64,000 nt of DNA from Arbacia lixula (GCA_963669155.1 OZ022593.1:1546655-1610654), one strand, 5' to 3'; shown: positions 10,151 to 22,488, numbered from the stretch's first letter. The notes: generated from the letters alone by a model not told the origin. Made by a program: numbers and translations.

Positions 10151-12477
10151 ACCAATAGAGACACATCACCACACATCACCAGTCTACATTGCGAGATACA
10201 TGTACAAAAACATTCTCCATCAATTCCTTGTTTGTATACTGCACATTTTCTTTACTGTGCATCAGCTTGTGTTTACATAAACGTGTGGATAATAATCATG
10301 TCCAGTAGTTTGTATAGTAATAATAATAATGACAATAATAATACATAAAATTTATATACTGCAGTTTCCATCTGAATTAGATGCTCAAGGCGCTACAGAG
10401 CAAATTAAAGAGGAAAAATAAAACAAATAGAGTACAAGTATGAACTGTACAACTTAAATCATATAAGGTTGTATGTCAAAAAACACCCTTATTTAGGTAT
10501 GTCCTTGAACGTGGTCACTGACGTCAGGGTTTTCAAACTCTGTTAAAAAGAATTCCACACAATTGGCCCTGCGTTAACAAAGTCCCGTTCTCCTCACGAT
10601 TTCTTTGGAATGGAAACTTGCAAAAGACCGGGTGTGGAGAATCTTAAGGTTCGTGAGCGTTGATAGTAGTGAATTTTTTGCATATGAAGACATATTTAAC
10701 TCTTAGCCCGCTTCGTTCGACTTGCGGCACATACAGCGGGCTGCCAAGTTCGACTAAAGTCACATTTCGCGCACAATGCATACGGAACGCATTTAATTGT
10801 ATTGTGCGCACTCACATACAATAGCGACAAACTGCTACCTCCCTATATAACAATAAGAGGATCAGAGTATCAATAGGCAGGAAGTCTCCCAGGACAGGAA
10901 GTCTATTGAGAAGTACCCAGGGTCAATTTCAATAGAGGAGTTTAGTTCATTGTTAGCTTATTCTTTTTGAATGCCCCATTTAAATCTAAATCTAAATTGC
11001 TTGGTTCATTATTCCCATAAAGACATGGGTTTGGTATGTAATGAAAGCTAAAGAACACATCTTTTCTATGAACTAACTTAAGAGAATAACCTTTATTAGG
11101 AAATATTGAACATAAGAGGTATAAGTTAGCCTCAAAAACGATAATTTGGAGACAGAATATAAAGTTATAATTCTCAGAATCTATGATAGTATACATGTAC
11201 ATGAAAAAAAATGATACCATTGGCAAGAGTATTAATTTCTCTTAGACTTTGCTACACATTTTTTTTTTCATCACGACAAGCCAATAAAAAGTTATTGCAA
11301 GTTGAGTAAGACAGTGCATGCAAAGCCCCTCTGAATGTGGCACCCTGAAATTAATGTGGCGCAGGGGAGATAGTGTGCGTGGCGGGCAAAGTGTTAAAAA
11401 TGTCAATAAGTTCGTTGTAGATGTTATGTATATTAACCACTGGTACTGGTGTCCTTTCTTGTATTTTCTAATACAATCAAGCTTTCCACAGGTTATTGGC
11501 ATGTACTGTAAGAACTCCCACAATTTTGCTCCAATTCATTGTGCTTCAAACCACCTGTTTACATGCATACCTTTGGATATGTTGATTTGTCTTGTTAATA
11601 CCATAGTACAATGTACTTATTGCTTCTCATTGTCGTATGTATATATCAGACCGCTAAACAATATCAGACCGCTAAGCCTCTCACTAGAGTGAGTTTGAGC
11701 CGATTGTCTTGACAGCATCCTCATGTGGCGACACCACTTCCGTGCTATATGCTCTCTCAAGCGTTCTATACCACATTTTGTGTTCCACTATAAGGAGCGA
11801 GTTCCTTGGTTGTTTTTTTTTACACATATAGTATTTATTTTTGGAGCCTCACGCTCTTTATGGTGAAAAGTCTGGAATGTGGATAGTTGTGATACTGCGA
11901 CACGCCCAAGAGCAAGTAGCTTGATCGTGCCTATAACTTTGGCAGGTCGCAAGGTAATTTTCCTCCGCAACCAAGTTATTAACTCACTCATACTATTGAT
12001 ATGACTGAGCATGCGGAGGTTTTTTGACCTTGCTTGGGTGGTGCGTAGTCACATATTTTGTTGTAATTCGAGTTGCCCTCGGGGCGTGAGGAGGAGTATA
12101 CATAAGCACATTATATTTCGACATATTGATATTACATACTGTTTACTCTGTTAATTGTTGTCTTAGCTGTTAATCATTCGTTTGGTTTTGGTTTTTGTTT
12201 TGTTTTTGTCTTTTGTTTTTTGTTTCGTGTGTGTTTGCTTGTATTAATCTTTCTTTGATGTATTTTTTTTTAAATAATGGACTTCATACTGTATCATGTG
12301 TATTGAACCACCTGTAAATGAATAAAAAATTGAATTGAAATTGATATATAGATATCATTATCATTGTCATTGTTCAAAACCCACCTGCACCCAACAAAGG
12401 AAATTATAATTGGTATAGTGTCAAGAATTTGTCAATCTAACGGTCAATCGTATCGGGGTCGCCTAAGCCACTAACCC
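10151..12477. other. Intergenic stretch with faint dispersed-repeat traces
   Basis: No convincing gene. An AT-rich (TAA)n run at 10,317-10,346 leads into TATACTGCAGTTTCC and CAAGGCGCTACAG, which look like a degraded interspersed repeat extending to about 10,720. AGCCCGCT (about 10,707) and AGCGGGCT (about 10,734) form a short inverted pair. A near-duplicate of ATATCAGACCGCTAA lies at 11,643-11,679. T/G-rich sequence and AATAAAAAATTGAATTGAA near 12,320 could be the 3' tail of a LINE. All of these are weak. Confidence 0.35.
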
Positions 12478-12549
12478 GTCTCTGTGGTCTAGTGGTTAAG
12501 GCACCGGCGTTCAAAGCTGGGGGCCCGGGTTCGATTCCCGGCAGAGACA
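12478..12549 (+). tRNA. tRNA-like gene, anticodon UCA (opal-suppressor type), with Pol III terminator
   Basis: The 72 nt fold as a standard cloverleaf with every stem paired: acceptor GTCTCTG/CAGAGAC (7 bp), D-stem GTCT/AGGC, anticodon stem CCGGC/GCTGG, four-base variable loop, T-stem CCGGG/CCCGG with loop TTCGATT, then A73. Six T residues follow directly (12,550-12,555), a Pol III terminator. The anticodon loop GTTCAAA has T33 and reads TCA, which would decode UGA. It is not selenocysteine tRNA, which is about 90 nt with a long acceptor and variable arm. Position 32 is an unusual G. It may be a true suppressor-type gene or a well-preserved tRNA-derived pseudogene. Confidence 0.6.
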
Positions 12550-12660
12550 TTTTTTCGGCATCACCAATTTTTCCAAAGGGTAGATAGCTCTGGGGAACCT
12601 TGATTTAAGCTACGCCTACCATTGTTCTCTTCATACATTTCTTTCACAAAAAAAAAACAA

Positions 12661-12665
<5 letters not shown>

Positions 12666-12707
<42 letters not shown>

Positions 12708-12709
12708 AT
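12666..12709. repeat. (TA)n(TG)n microsatellite
   Basis: About 24 bp of alternating TA runs straight into about 16 bp of alternating TG. A compound dinucleotide repeat. Confidence 0.9.
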
Positions 12710-13430
12710 GCTATGAATATCCAGTGCATATCAGGTGCATACTCCATTCTATGTTGCACATTCTTTCTTCTTTATTTTATGTTATTACTGTACCAGTTTT
12801 AGTAAGGAGAAATTCTAAATCGAGGTCAAATCTTGAAATGTCATTTGAGATATAATATACTGAATTTCATAAAACCTGGTTCAAATGTGATATATGACAG
12901 GATAATTAAGTAATTATAATGCTGGTCAGAAAGATCACATCAAGATCAAATTCTAAATGTTGCTTTTTTTATGCAACTTGTGTAAAATATATTGGCAGGA
13001 ATGGTACAGAAATAGACTATATTGATTTCATAGACTTTATTTTACTGTACTTATTAGTGGTATGTGTTAAGAAAAAAAATACTCTTTTGAAAGTTATAAC
13101 ATCAATTCGACCCAAATCCAGCCAAAATTTACACATCCAATAGAACCAGGATAATATCTCATAAATGCCATTATGCCATTTATTAAACTTTTGAAATATC
13201 CTGGAAGTAAAATGTGTTTGTCTTTTTACAGTGAACATTCGTTATGTAGACATTGAAATATTTATTAACTTTGCCTGATATCAACATGATATGTTTGACC
13301 GGACATTCAGTATTTCCACTTGATCAAGTCCAACCCAGACACAGAGAAGACAATGTGTGTAAATTAAAGTGTATAAAGTGTATGTATTTCCATGCATGAG
13401 TATTCATGCGTGTGCATGTGTGTTTGCATA
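12710..13430. other. AT-rich unique DNA, no gene seen
   Basis: Short frames only, none with codon structure or a domain. A stretch from about 12,810 to 13,250 contains repeated echoes such as AAATTCTAAAT and GATCAAATTCTAAATG but no clear element boundaries. Confidence 0.4.
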
Positions 13431-13432
13431 TA

Positions 13433-13433
<1 letters not shown>

Positions 13434-13470
<37 letters not shown>

Positions 13471-13533
13471 CGTGCTTGTGAGTGTGTGTGTATGTATGTG
13501 TGTGTACGTGCTTGTGTGTATGTATGTGTGTGG
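13434..13533. repeat. (GT)n microsatellite, interrupted
   Basis: About 28 bp of pure GT at 13,437-13,468, followed by GT/ATGT variants up to GTGTGTGGACG. On the minus strand this yields spurious His/Thr-rich frames. Confidence 0.9.
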
Positions 13534-13717
13534 ACGTGACATACACCACAGTAATAAACTATCCTAACTGCTAACTTCAAATTCTATTCAATACATGCAC
13601 ACTGTTTTAATTGAATAAAACAGTTAATCAAATATAATGGAGTTAGAAAAGTTAAATAAAATGAATTAATATACATGAGGATCAGCACCTCTTTCAAACC
13701 CGAACTACTACTAATTT

Positions 13718-14035
13718 ATTCACAAACCTTTTCATTCACTTAATACGTAATGCACAAAAGGGGTTGCAATGATTTAGAAATCATTTTTCAAGTTAAAATT
13801 TCTCCATGATCCTGACATCTGATTCAAAAAAGGAAACACGGTCCGGAAATCTAGAAAGCTCAGCTACAACATATTACAATTCCAGACTAAATGTATCCAA
13901 CGACCAACTTAGACATGAACTAACATCTACACTTCACAAACTATCAGAATGTAGATTCTGTGACTGTTTTCATTGTAACTTTAATGCTTTAAACTGTAGA
14001 TGGCGCTATTCTACGAAAGATAACGTCTAAATTAA
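13718..14035 (-). repeat. Old, truncated array-unit fragment
   Basis: Reverse-strand similarity to the middle of the A unit: TTCATTCACTTAATACGTAATGC, split from the A-unit version by a few changes, then the segments about an ATTCTAGCCCC-like site and TAGCTGAG. Much more diverged than any other copy, so it predates the array's expansion. Confidence 0.7.
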
Positions 14036-14049
14036 TGTTTTTAAAATGA

Positions 14050-15383
14050 AACGTTCATTTGTTCAATTGAGATTTTCATCTTGATCTCGATATGTGATGA
14101 AAAAAATAAAAAAAATAGAGACCACTTCCCAGAAAGCAATTAGACTCAGCTACAACATATTAGAATTTCAGAGTACAAACCTTAAGTGAGATACAGCACC
14201 TAGGAGATCGTCATGTAATGAGCTGGTAAATGCACGGTGATACCATGGACCTTCTGAGGTCATTTACTAAAACCAATAATCTGCTCATGTGAAATTGCAA
14301 TTACGAAATGGCTCTCCCGATCTTAGCAGACGACACGGCTCCATCTACCGGCATACCAACAGATAACGCTCTTCCTCAATCACAACTAGAGTACCTGCAG
14401 CTCTCTAATCACCACCGACATAATTTTTGTATACGTCCCATTTTGACATTAATGTCTATAATCAAATTTACACCATGAAGATGGAATCCTATTAAGAAAA
14501 TAAAGCTGGAAGATCATAAAACAATGTCTCAACTAAGACATACTGAAATTTGGAAGAAAATTGATCACCGATTACTGAGATACGCAAAAAAAAAAGTTAA
14601 AAAGTTCATGACGTCACACATGAAAATTCATTTTTTCGATTCATATGGCAATATGATAACGTCAGGACGTATTTAACGACCAAATGATACATGAAATAGC
14701 ACCTACAGTTCCCACTCTTTCAAAATATGAAAAAAAAATGGGGGTCACCGGCCATTCTGAGCCGGATTCTGAGGAGCTATGGCCGATTGAAGTGGTCATG
14801 TTTTTTGCAATATTTGCACACAAAAACGTATTGATGCACACGCGGACTTTAAACTTTGACGCACCCGCTCGACCTTATTGTTGCATGGAAATGGCTCAAA
14901 ATGACAGGATGTGTTGTTTGTAGTGTCAAAAACATGAATCCAGTGAAAAAACGGTTTTCCGACGTTGCGTTTGCTAAACGCACGGAAATTTGAAAAATGT
15001 TAGAAATGGCCTGAAACATATGCAAAACAATTTCTAGTTGATTTGGAGCATTTTTTTATTTTACGCGCGCTTTAATGCACTAACGTACGCGTACGCGTGC
15101 GTTTTTTTTCATTGAAATTAATTGGCTACTCATTAATTATATGCATGCCAAATTTCATTACACAGAGATAACCAGCTCTAGAGCTACATGAGATAATAGA
15201 TTTTCATTTAATTGCTCGTGCATGACGTCACGATGACGTCATGACCTTGAAAATGTTGCTGGAGCATGTTCACATATATACCCATACATGATAAAGATTT
15301 CATGAAAAATGGCCCATGCATTGCTGAGATATCCATGTCACAAAAATTGGAATAAAAATAAATAAATAAAAAAATAATAATAA
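14050..15383 (-). repeat. Array unit, subfamily D, inverted
   Basis: The head lies near 15,370 and the unit runs leftward. It shares the head, TGACGTCA pairs and CG-alternating blocks with the other units. Its distal part (14,240-14,460), including GTAATTGCAATTTCAC and the GTCGTCTGCT region in reverse, differs from A and B and matches only the short piece fused into P4 and P9. It has no GTCTCGTT tail and no tRNA-like module. Confidence 0.75.
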
Positions 15384-15689
15384 ACGAGACATACTTGTGG
15401 ACAAGTATAAGCTGGACTATAGACCTTCATTCGTAACACCATCTATCCATAAGCAATGTGAGACATCGCTCAAGAAAGCTCATAGGGCACCTATTATACT
15501 AAAATTTCAGAGAATTTCCTAAATGGTAACATGTTTATGCTAACGTGATTAATAGTCATGTAAGAGAATGGGGTGAGAGAAAAAAGAATTGGAAAGAAAA
15601 TCTCAAAGAGAATGACAAAGTGAGGCATAGAACAGAAGAAGATGGCAAAATAAACATTGCAAAAGGAATGCAAAAGTTGACCCTACCCA

Positions 15690-15752
15690 CGCCAGGAATC
15701 GAACCGGGGGCCTCGAGATCTTAAAACGGCGCCTTACCTATTGAGCCACAAA
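15690..15752 (-). other. tRNA-like Pol III module of inverted A1 unit
   Basis: A box TGGCTCAATAGG (complement of 15,737-15,748) and B box GGTTCGATTCC (complement of 15,695-15,705), which matches the B-box consensus exactly. The would-be acceptor strands (AGATTTG and CGTGGGT) do not pair, so this is a tRNA-derived promoter module, not a working tRNA. A TTTT run about 15 nt past its end would stop Pol III early. Confidence 0.7.
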
Positions 15753-16989
15753 TCTTCCCATTCACTTAACACGTAATGCCCAGCAGGGGCTAGAATGATT
15801 AAGAAATCGATATTCAAGCTGAAATTTCACCATGATCCCGACATCTGATTAAAAAATGGAGACAACGTTCCGGAAAGCTCGTAGACTCAGCTACAACATA
15901 CTGAAATTTCAGAGTGAAAGCTTGACATATTAGTGAGATACATCTCCTAGAAGCTCGTCATGTCATTTCATAAATACCACTTCCATTGACATAACACGGA
16001 AGTGCGATTTTGACATTCATGCGTATAATGAAATTTACACCGTGAAGACGTCATCAAAATGAAAAATGAAGGCAACTCCTACCATGGAGCGAGGTCTCAG
16101 CTACAACATACTGAAATTTGGGAGAAAATTGACCATGAATTACTGAGATACACAAAAGCGGGTAAAAAAGTTCATGACGTCATACATGAAAAATCATTTT
16201 TTCGATTCATATGGCAATATGATGACATCAACATAAATTTAAAAGGTAAATCGAACATTAAATCACATCTACATTTCCCACTCTTTCAGAATATTGAAAA
16301 AAAATTGGGGGTCACCGGCCATTCTGAAGAGCTATGGCCGATTGAAGGTAGTCATGTTTTTTGCAATATTTGCACACAAAAACGTATTGACGCACGCGCA
16401 GACTTTGAACTTTGACGCACCCGCACGACCTTGTTATTGCATGGAAATGGCTCAAAATGACAGGATGTGTTGTATGTAGTGTCAGTAACATGAATCCAGT
16501 AAAAAAACAGAATTTTGACGTTTTGTTCGCGTTACGCACGAAAAAACGCGCGAACGCGCGCGCACGCGCGGAAATTTTTGAAATGCTAGAAATGGCCTGA
16601 AACATATGCAAAACAATTTTGAGTTGATTTAGAGCATTTTAAAATTTTGCGCGCGCGTTTTTGCACTAACGTACGCGTACGCGCGCGTTTTTTTTCAATG
16701 AAATTAATTAGCTACTCATTAATTATATGCATGTTAAATTTCATTACACAGAGATGACCAGTTCTAGAGCTACATGAGGTAATAGTTTTTCATTAAACTG
16801 CTCGTAGATGACGTCACGATGACGTCATGACCTTGAAAATGTTGCTGTAACATGTTCACATATATGTCCATACATGATGAACATTTCATGAAATATGGCT
16901 TATGCATTGTTGAGATATCCATGTCACAAAAATTTGGAATAAAAATAAATAAATAAATAATAAAGAAAGAAAATTCTAACGAAATTAAG

Positions 16990-17019
16990 AGGTGATCTGT
17001 CGTTGGCGACAGACCACCT
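16990..17019 (-). repeat. Hairpin module H1
   Basis: On the minus strand: arm AGGTGGTCTGTCG, loop CCAA, arm CGACAGATCACCT. This gives 13 pairs with one G-T/G-U wobble, followed by a TTAATTTCG...TTTCTTTCTTTA tail. Confidence 0.9.
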
Positions 17020-17056
17020 AATAATAATAAAGAAAGAAAATTCGGACAAAAACAAG

Positions 17057-17149
17057 AGGTGATCTGCCATGGCATGGCAGACCACCTAATAAAGAAAGAA
17101 AATTCGGACAAAAACAAGAGGTGATCTGCCATGGCATGGCAGACCACCT
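17057..17149 (-). repeat. Two tandem hairpin modules H2
   Basis: Stems at 17,057-17,087 and 17,119-17,149. Minus-strand arm AGGTGGTCTGCCA, loop TGCCA, arm TGGCAGATCACCT. Each has the H2 tail TTGTTTTTGTCCG and T/C-rich end. The two copies are 62 bp apart. Confidence 0.9.
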
Positions 17150-17455
17150 AATAACGGTTTTCAAGTCTTAAATTGTGAAGTAAGATTGCAAACGATGAGT
17201 TATTAGTCAATATTTTCACTTGATTTTCTTATTTTCTACAACTTGAGAATACTAGCGTAAAGTAGATCCGGCCATCGCCACCCAGCTCATACACACTCGA
17301 GCGCGCTGCTTGCTTGAACTTGTCCAGTATACTGCATGCTATGCGTATGGGCGCTCGTGTGTGTGTGTGTGTGCATGCTTGCAGCCAGCGCACGTGTACA
17401 ATAGCGTCCGCTAACGTGATCGACCGGTGAGAATATCTCGCTCAAATTTTATATT
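17150..17455. other. Unique spacer at the centre of the inverted array
   Basis: 306 bp unlike any array unit, with a short GT run (17,357-17,372) and several CpGs. Hairpin modules border it on both sides (17,119-17,149 and 17,456-17,486). It may be original host DNA between two opposed insertions, or the loop of an inverted duplication. Confidence 0.75.
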
Positions 17456-17556
17456 AGGTGGTCTGCCATGCCATGGCAGATCACCTCTTGTTTTTGTCCG
17501 AATTTTCTTTCTTTATTATTATTATTAGGTGGTCTGTCGCCAACGACAGATCACCT
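17456..17556 (+). repeat. Hairpin modules H2 then H1 at the head of P1
   Basis: H2 stem at 17,456-17,486 and H1 stem at 17,527-17,556, separated by the H2 tail and an ATT run. They mirror the H1-H2-H2 set across the spacer, with one H2 fewer here. Confidence 0.9.
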
Positions 17557-19163
17557 CTTAATTTCGTTAGAATTTTCTTTCTTTATTATTTATTTATTTA
17601 TTTTTATTCCAAATTTTTGTGACATGGATATCTCAACAATGCATAAGCCATATTTCATGAAATGTTCATCATGTATGGACATATATGTGAACATGTTACA
17701 GCAACATTTTCAAGGTCATGACGTCATCGTGACGTCATCTACGAGCAGTTTAATGAAAAACTATTACCTCATGTAGCTCTAGAACTGGTCATCTCTGTGT
17801 AATGAAATTTAACATGCATATAATTAATGAGTAGCTAATTAATTTCATTGAAAAAAAACGCGCGCGTACGCGTACGTTAGTGCAAAAACGCGCGCGCAAA
17901 ATTTTAAAATGCTCTAAATCAACTCAAAATTGTTTTGCATATGTTTCAGGCCATTTCTAGCATTTCAAAAATTTCCGCGCGTGCGCGCGCGTTCGCGCGT
18001 TTTTTCGTGCGTAACGCGAACAAAACGTCAAAATTCTGTTTTTTTACTGGATTCATGTTACTGACACTACATACAACACATCCTGTCATTTTGAGCCATT
18101 TCCATGCAATAACAAGGTCGTGCGGGTGCGTCAAAGTTCAAAGTCTGCGCGTGCGTCAATACGTTTTTGTGTGCAAATATTGCAAAAAACATGACTACCT
18201 TCAATCGGCCATAGCTCTTCAGAATGGCCGGTGACCCCCAATTTTTTTTCAATATTCTGAAAGAGTGGGAAATGTAGATGTGATTTAATGTTCGATTTAC
18301 CTTTTAAATTTATGTTGATGTCATCATATTGCCATATGAATCGAAAAAATGATTTTTCATGTATGACGTCATGAACTTTTTTACCCGCTTTTGTGTATCT
18401 CAGTAATTCATGGTCAATTTTCTCCCAAATTTCAGTATGTTGTAGCTGAGACCTCGCTCCATGGTAGGAGTTGCCTTCATTTTTCATTTTGATGACGTCT
18501 TCACGGTGTAAATTTCATTATACGCATGAATGTCAAAATCGCACTTCCGTGTTATGTCAATGGAAGTGGTATTTATGAAATGACATGACGAGCTTCTAGG
18601 AGATGTATCTCACTAATATGTCAAGCTTTCACTCTGAAATTTCAGTATGTTGTAGCTGAGTCTACGAGCTTTCCGGAACGTTGTCTCCATTTTTTAATCA
18701 GATGTCGGGATCATGGTGAAATTTCAGCTTGAATATCGATTTCTTAATCATTCTAGCCCCTGCTGGGCATTACGTGTTAAGTGAATGGGAAGATTTGTGG
18801 CTCAATAGGTAAGGCGCCGTTTTAAGATCTCGAGGCCCCCGGTTCGATTCCTGGCGTGGGTAGGGTCAACTTTTGCATTCCTTTTGCAATGTTTATTTTG
18901 CCATCTTCTTCTGTTCTATGCCTCACTTTGTCATTCTCTTTGAGATTTTCTTTCCAATTCTTTTTTCTCTCACCCCATTCTCTTACATGACTATTAATCA
19001 CGTTAGCATAAACATGTTACCATTTAGGAAATTCTCTGAAATTTTAGTATAATAGGTGCCCTATGAGCTTTCTTGAGCGATGTCTCACATTGCTTATGGA
19101 TAGATGGTGTTACGAATGAAGGTCTATAGTCCAGCTTATACTTGTCCACAAGTATGTCTCGTT
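17456..19163 (+). repeat. Array unit P1, subfamily A1
   Basis: Tail form TAGTCCAGCTTATACTTG, which lacks about 69 bp present in A2 tails (the GTGCATTTTCCAGCCC to GCAGACCACCT stretch). tRNA-like A box at 18,798-18,809 and B box at 18,841-18,851. The right arm of the inverted pair. Confidence 0.9.
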
Positions 19164-20853
19164 AGGTGGTCTGTCGCCAACGACAGATCACCTCTTAATT
19201 TCGTTAGAATTTTCTTTCTTTATTTATTATTATTTATTTATTTTTATTCCAAATTTTTGTGACATGGATATCTCAACAATGCATAAGCCATATTTCATGA
19301 AATGTTCATCATGTATGGACATATATGTGAACATGTTACAGCAACATTTTCAAGGTCATGACGTCATCGTGACGTCATCTACGAGCAGTTTAATAAAAAA
19401 CTATTACCTCATGTAGCTCTAGAACTGGTCATCTCTGTGTAATGAAATTTGACATGCATATAATTAATGAGTAGCTAATTAATTTCATTGAAAAAAAACG
19501 CGCGCGTACGCGTACGTTAGTGCAAAAACGCGCGCGCAAAATTTTTAAATGCTCCAAATCTACTCAAAATTGTTTTGCATATGTTTCAGGCCATTTCTAG
19601 CATTTCAAAAATTTCCGCGCGTGCGCGCGCGTTCGCGCGTTTTTTCGTGCGTAACGCGAACAAAACGTCAAAATTCTGTTTTTTTACTGGATTCATGTTA
19701 CTGACACTACATACAACACATCCTGTCATTTTGAGCCATTTCCATGCAATAACAAGGTCGTGCTGGTGCGTCAAAGTTCAAAGTCTGCGCGTGCGTCAAT
19801 ACGTTTTTGTGTGCAAATATTGCAAAAAACATGACTACCTTCAATCGGCCATAGCTCTTCAGAATGGCCGGTGACTCCCAATTTTTTTTCAATATTCTGA
19901 AAGAGTGGGAAATGTAGATGTGATTTAATGTTCGATTTACCTTTTAAATTTATGTTGATGTCATCATATTGCCATATGAATCGAAAAAATGATTTTTCAT
20001 GTATGACGTCATGAACTTTTTTACCCGCTTTTGTGTATCTCAGTAATTCATGGTCAATTTTCTCCCAAATTTCAGTATGTTGTAGCTGAGACCTCGCTCC
20101 ATAGTAGGAGTTGCCTTCATTTTTCATTTTGATGACGTCTTCACGGTGTAAATTTCATTATACGCATGAATGTCAAAATCGCACTTCCGTGTTATGTCAA
20201 TGGAAGTGGTATTTATGAAATGACATGACGAGCTTCTAGGAGATGTATCTCACTAATATGTCAAGCTTTCACTCTGAAATTTCAGTATGTTGTAGCTGAG
20301 TCTACGAGCTTTCCGGAACGTTGTCTCCATTTTTTAATCAGATGTCGGGATCATGGTGAAATTTCAGCTTGAATATCGATTTCTTAATCATTCTAGCCCC
20401 TGCTGGGCATTACGTGTTAAGTGAATGGGAAGATTTGTGGCTCAATAGGTAAGGCGCCGTTTTAAGATCTCGAGGCCCCCGGTTCGATTCCTGGCGTGGG
20501 TAGGGTCAACTTTTGCATTCCTTTTGCAATGTTTATTTTGCCATCTTCTTCTGTTCTATGCCTCACTTTGTCATTCTCTTTGAGATTTTCTTTCCAATTC
20601 TTTTTTCTCTCACCCCATTCTCTTACATGACTATTAATCACGTTAGCATAAACATGTAACCATTTAGGAAAGTCTCTGAAATGTTAGTATAATAGGTGCC
20701 CTATGAGCTTTCTTGAGCGATGTCTCACATTGCTTATGGATAGATGGTGTCACGAATGAAGGTCTATAGTTCACCGTGCATTTTCCAGCCCATGTCTGTG
20801 CATGAATTTGCCAATGCAGACCACCTTATACTTGTCCACAAGTATGTCTCGTT
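19164..20853 (+). repeat. Array unit P2, subfamily A2, headed by H1
   Basis: H1 stem at 19,164-19,193 directly abuts the previous GTCTCGTT. The full tail carries GCAGACCACCT. A/B boxes at 20,438 and 20,481-20,491. A private GTGACTCCC variant near 19,870 is shared only with P7. Confidence 0.9.
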
Positions 20854-22488
20854 ATTTATTTTTATTCCAAAATTTTGTGACATGGATATCTCAACAATGC
20901 ATGAACCATGTTTCATCAAATGTTCATCATGTATAGGTATATATGTGAACATGTTACAGGAACATTTTCAAGGTCATTACATAATCATGACGTCATGTAC
21001 GAGCAATTTAATGAAAATCTATTATTTCATGTAGCTCTAAAACCGTTCATCTCTGTGTAATGAAATTTGGCATGTATATAATTAATGACAAGACAGTTAA
21101 TTTCAATGAAAAAAAACGCACGCGTACGCGTACGTTAGTGCATTAACGCGCGCGTAAAATAAAAAAATGCTCCAAATCAACTAGAAATTGTTTTGCATAT
21201 GTTTGAGGCCATTTCTAGCATTTTTCAAATTTCCGCGCGTACGCGCGCGCGCGCGCGTTTTTCCGTGCGTTTAGCAAACGCAACGTCGGAAAACCGTTTT
21301 TTCACTGGATTCATGTTTCTGACACTGCAAACAACACATCCTGAAATTTTGAGCCATTTCCATGCAATAATAAGGTCGTACTGGTGCGTCAAAGTTCAAA
21401 GTCCGCGCGTGCGTCAATACGTTTTTGTGTGCAAATATTGCAAAAAACATGACCACCTTCAATCGGCCATAGCTCCTCAGAATGGCTGGTGACCCCCAAT
21501 TTTTTTTTCATGTTTTGAAAGAGTGGGAACTGTAAATGCTATTTCATGTATCATTTGATCGTTAAATACATCGTAACGTCATCATATTGCCATATGAATC
21601 GAAAAAATCAATTTTCATGTATGACTTCATAAACTTTTTTACCCGTTCTTGCGTATCTCAGTAATCTTTGGTCAATTTTGTTTCAAATTTCAGTATGTGA
21701 TAGCTGAGACATTGCTCTATGAGAAATTAGCCCTAATATTTCAATAGGATTCCATCTTCATGGTACAAATTTGATTATAGACATTAATGTCAAAATCGAT
21801 CGTATATACGTGTTATGTCAATGGAAGGAGTATTTATTAAATGACATGACGATCTTCTAGGAGCTGTATCTCGCTTATGTTCAATTCTGTTACTCTGAAA
21901 TTTTAGTATGTTGTAGCTGAGTCTACTAGCTTTCGGGGACGTGATCTTTATTTTTTAATCAGATGTCGCGATCATGGCGAAATTTCATCTTGAATATCAA
22001 TTTCTTAATCATTCTAGCCCCTGCTGGGCATTACGTGTTAAGTGAATGGGAAGATGTGTGGCTCAATTGGTAAGGCGCCGCGTTTTAAGATCTCGAGGCC
22101 CCCGGTTCGATTCCTGGAGTGGGTAGGGTAAATTTTTGCATTCCTTTTACAATTTTTTTTTTTTGCCATCTTCTTCTGTTCTATCCCTCACTTTGTCATT
22201 CTCTTTGAGATTTTCTTTCCCATTCGTTTTCTCTCGCCCCTTTATCTTACGTGGCTATTAATTACATGTTAGCACAATATACATGTAACCATTTAGGCAT
22301 GTCTCTGAAATGTACGTTAGTAGACATTGTAGGTGCGCTATGAGCTTTCTTGAGCGGAGTCTCTGATTGCTTATGAATAGATGGTGTCACGATTGAAGGT
22401 CCATATCACCGTGCATTTTCTAGCCCATGTCAGTGCATGAATTTGCCAATGCAGACCACCTTATACTTGTCCACAAGTATGTCTCGTT
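20854..22488 (+). repeat. Array unit P3, subfamily B
   Basis: B units differ throughout from A, for example ACCATGTTTCATCAAATG in the head, GTTTAGCAAACGCAACG after the CG block and GCGTTTTAAGATC in the tRNA-like module. A/B boxes at 22,059 and 22,104-22,114. No hairpin module at the head. Confidence 0.9.

Larger units (their letters stand above)
15384..17149 (-). repeat. Inverted array unit, subfamily A1, with H1-H2-H2 hairpin head
   Basis: The tail AACGAGAC is at 15,384-15,391 and the head is at about 16,980, followed by three hairpin modules. Reverse-complement agreement with P1 (17,456-19,163) appears complete over the body; the 118-codon frame in each arm has the same translation. Its tRNA-like module is at 15,695-15,748. 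Confidence 0.9.

Noticed and set aside
12478-12549. tRNA-Glu (TTC) or selenocysteine tRNA
   Set aside because: A TTC anticodon would put G at position 33. Selenocysteine tRNA is longer with a different arm pattern.
13324-13549. His/Thr-rich minus-strand frames
   Set aside because: Translation of a (GT)n microsatellite.
16059-18487. Recurrent 118-codon frame (MKNEGNSY...) and 99-, 62- and 61-codon frames in each array unit
   Set aside because: They occur on both strands over the same DNA, are broken in subfamily B, and have no domain or codon signal. They recur because the units are near-identical copies.
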